Shown: positions 63,739 to 64,000 of the stretch, in pieces
How the letters are laid out: each line of letters begins with the position of its first letter
Position numbering within the stretch: the first letter of the stretch is position 1
Assembly (NCBI GenBank): GCA_004794785.1
Contig: SJOL01002364.1
Coordinates: 82,891 to 146,890 of the forward strand
DNA: 64,000 nucleotides
Reading direction: 5' to 3'
Source: Opisthorchis felineus
Lineage: Eukaryota > Platyhelminthes > Trematoda > Opisthorchiida > Opisthorchiidae
Position numbers and translations under genes: made by a program
The notes under the pieces: generated by a model
Databases searched by the model: none
Told to the model about the DNA's origin: nothing
Seen by the model: the letters and a program-made list of their open reading frames with translations, nothing else

Positions 63739-64000
63739 CAAGATCAGCCGGTCTCGAGGAGATCCAGTGTTCATTTATTCGAATACGTTAGCTCAAACAG
63801 AGATCTCTAACAGCTGAGAGCATAGCTTCTTTCACCCATCTCCATTCAACCTCTAACCAGTTTTCGTCATCAGAGTGATTGTGTTTCTAGTAACTTCACA
63901 GCCAGATCAACTCGATAAAGTTGAGCAACTGAAACTCGTAAAAGTTCATGGATGGATGTGCACCGCTTCGGCAAGCGTGATGTTGGAGGACAGCGAAGTG

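Larger units (their letters stand above)
62205..64000. other. Upstream flank of cystinosin
   Basis: This flank contains the LINE endonuclease fragment and a family A SINE. The core promoter of cystinosin must lie just above 62204, but no TATA box or other element can be assigned with confidence. Confidence 0.5.

Overview
This window is animal nuclear DNA: intron-rich genes with GT-AG splice sites, long introns full of short interspersed repeats, and retrotransposon remnants. The gene structures, the repeat style and the cystinosin protein suggest a flatworm, most likely a trematode such as a liver fluke. The species is inferred, not proven. There is no bacterial-type gene organisation, CRISPR array or rRNA.

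Two protein-coding genes can be rebuilt by joining exons at phase-compatible splice sites. They point towards each other (tail to tail). Gene 1 (plus strand, from before position 335 to a stop at 36978-36980) encodes a very large protein. It starts with Gly-Gly-X repeats and a short collagen-like Gly-X-Y stretch, followed by a long non-repetitive body. It resembles the large glycine-rich proteins of unknown function that I remember as Pfam DUF7932. Its first nine exons in the window (335-17266) join without a phase conflict. Some joins further on are unresolved, and the true N-terminus lies upstream of the window. Gene 2 (minus strand, 62204 to 49539) is a complete eight-exon cystinosin gene, the lysosomal cystine/proton exporter, of 386 residues. 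All its splice phases agree.

The introns and the 12.6 kb between the genes hold decayed mobile DNA. There is a Ty3/gypsy-type pol remnant (RNase H and integrase, about 23.3-24.5 kb) in a gene 1 intron. A LINE endonuclease fragment (62.4-63.2 kb) lies just upstream of cystinosin. Two tRNA-headed SINE-like families are present, and a third repeat of about 200 bp has three copies, one ending in a near-perfect 78-bp hairpin. There is also an ACTC microsatellite and a 160-bp tandem duplication.

The most interesting items are gene 1 itself, with a candidate 15-nt microexon, and the cystinosin, which keeps the transport core but lacks the C-terminal GYDQL lysosomal sorting signal of the human protein. 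I found no convincing evidence of an entirely new multi-gene system.
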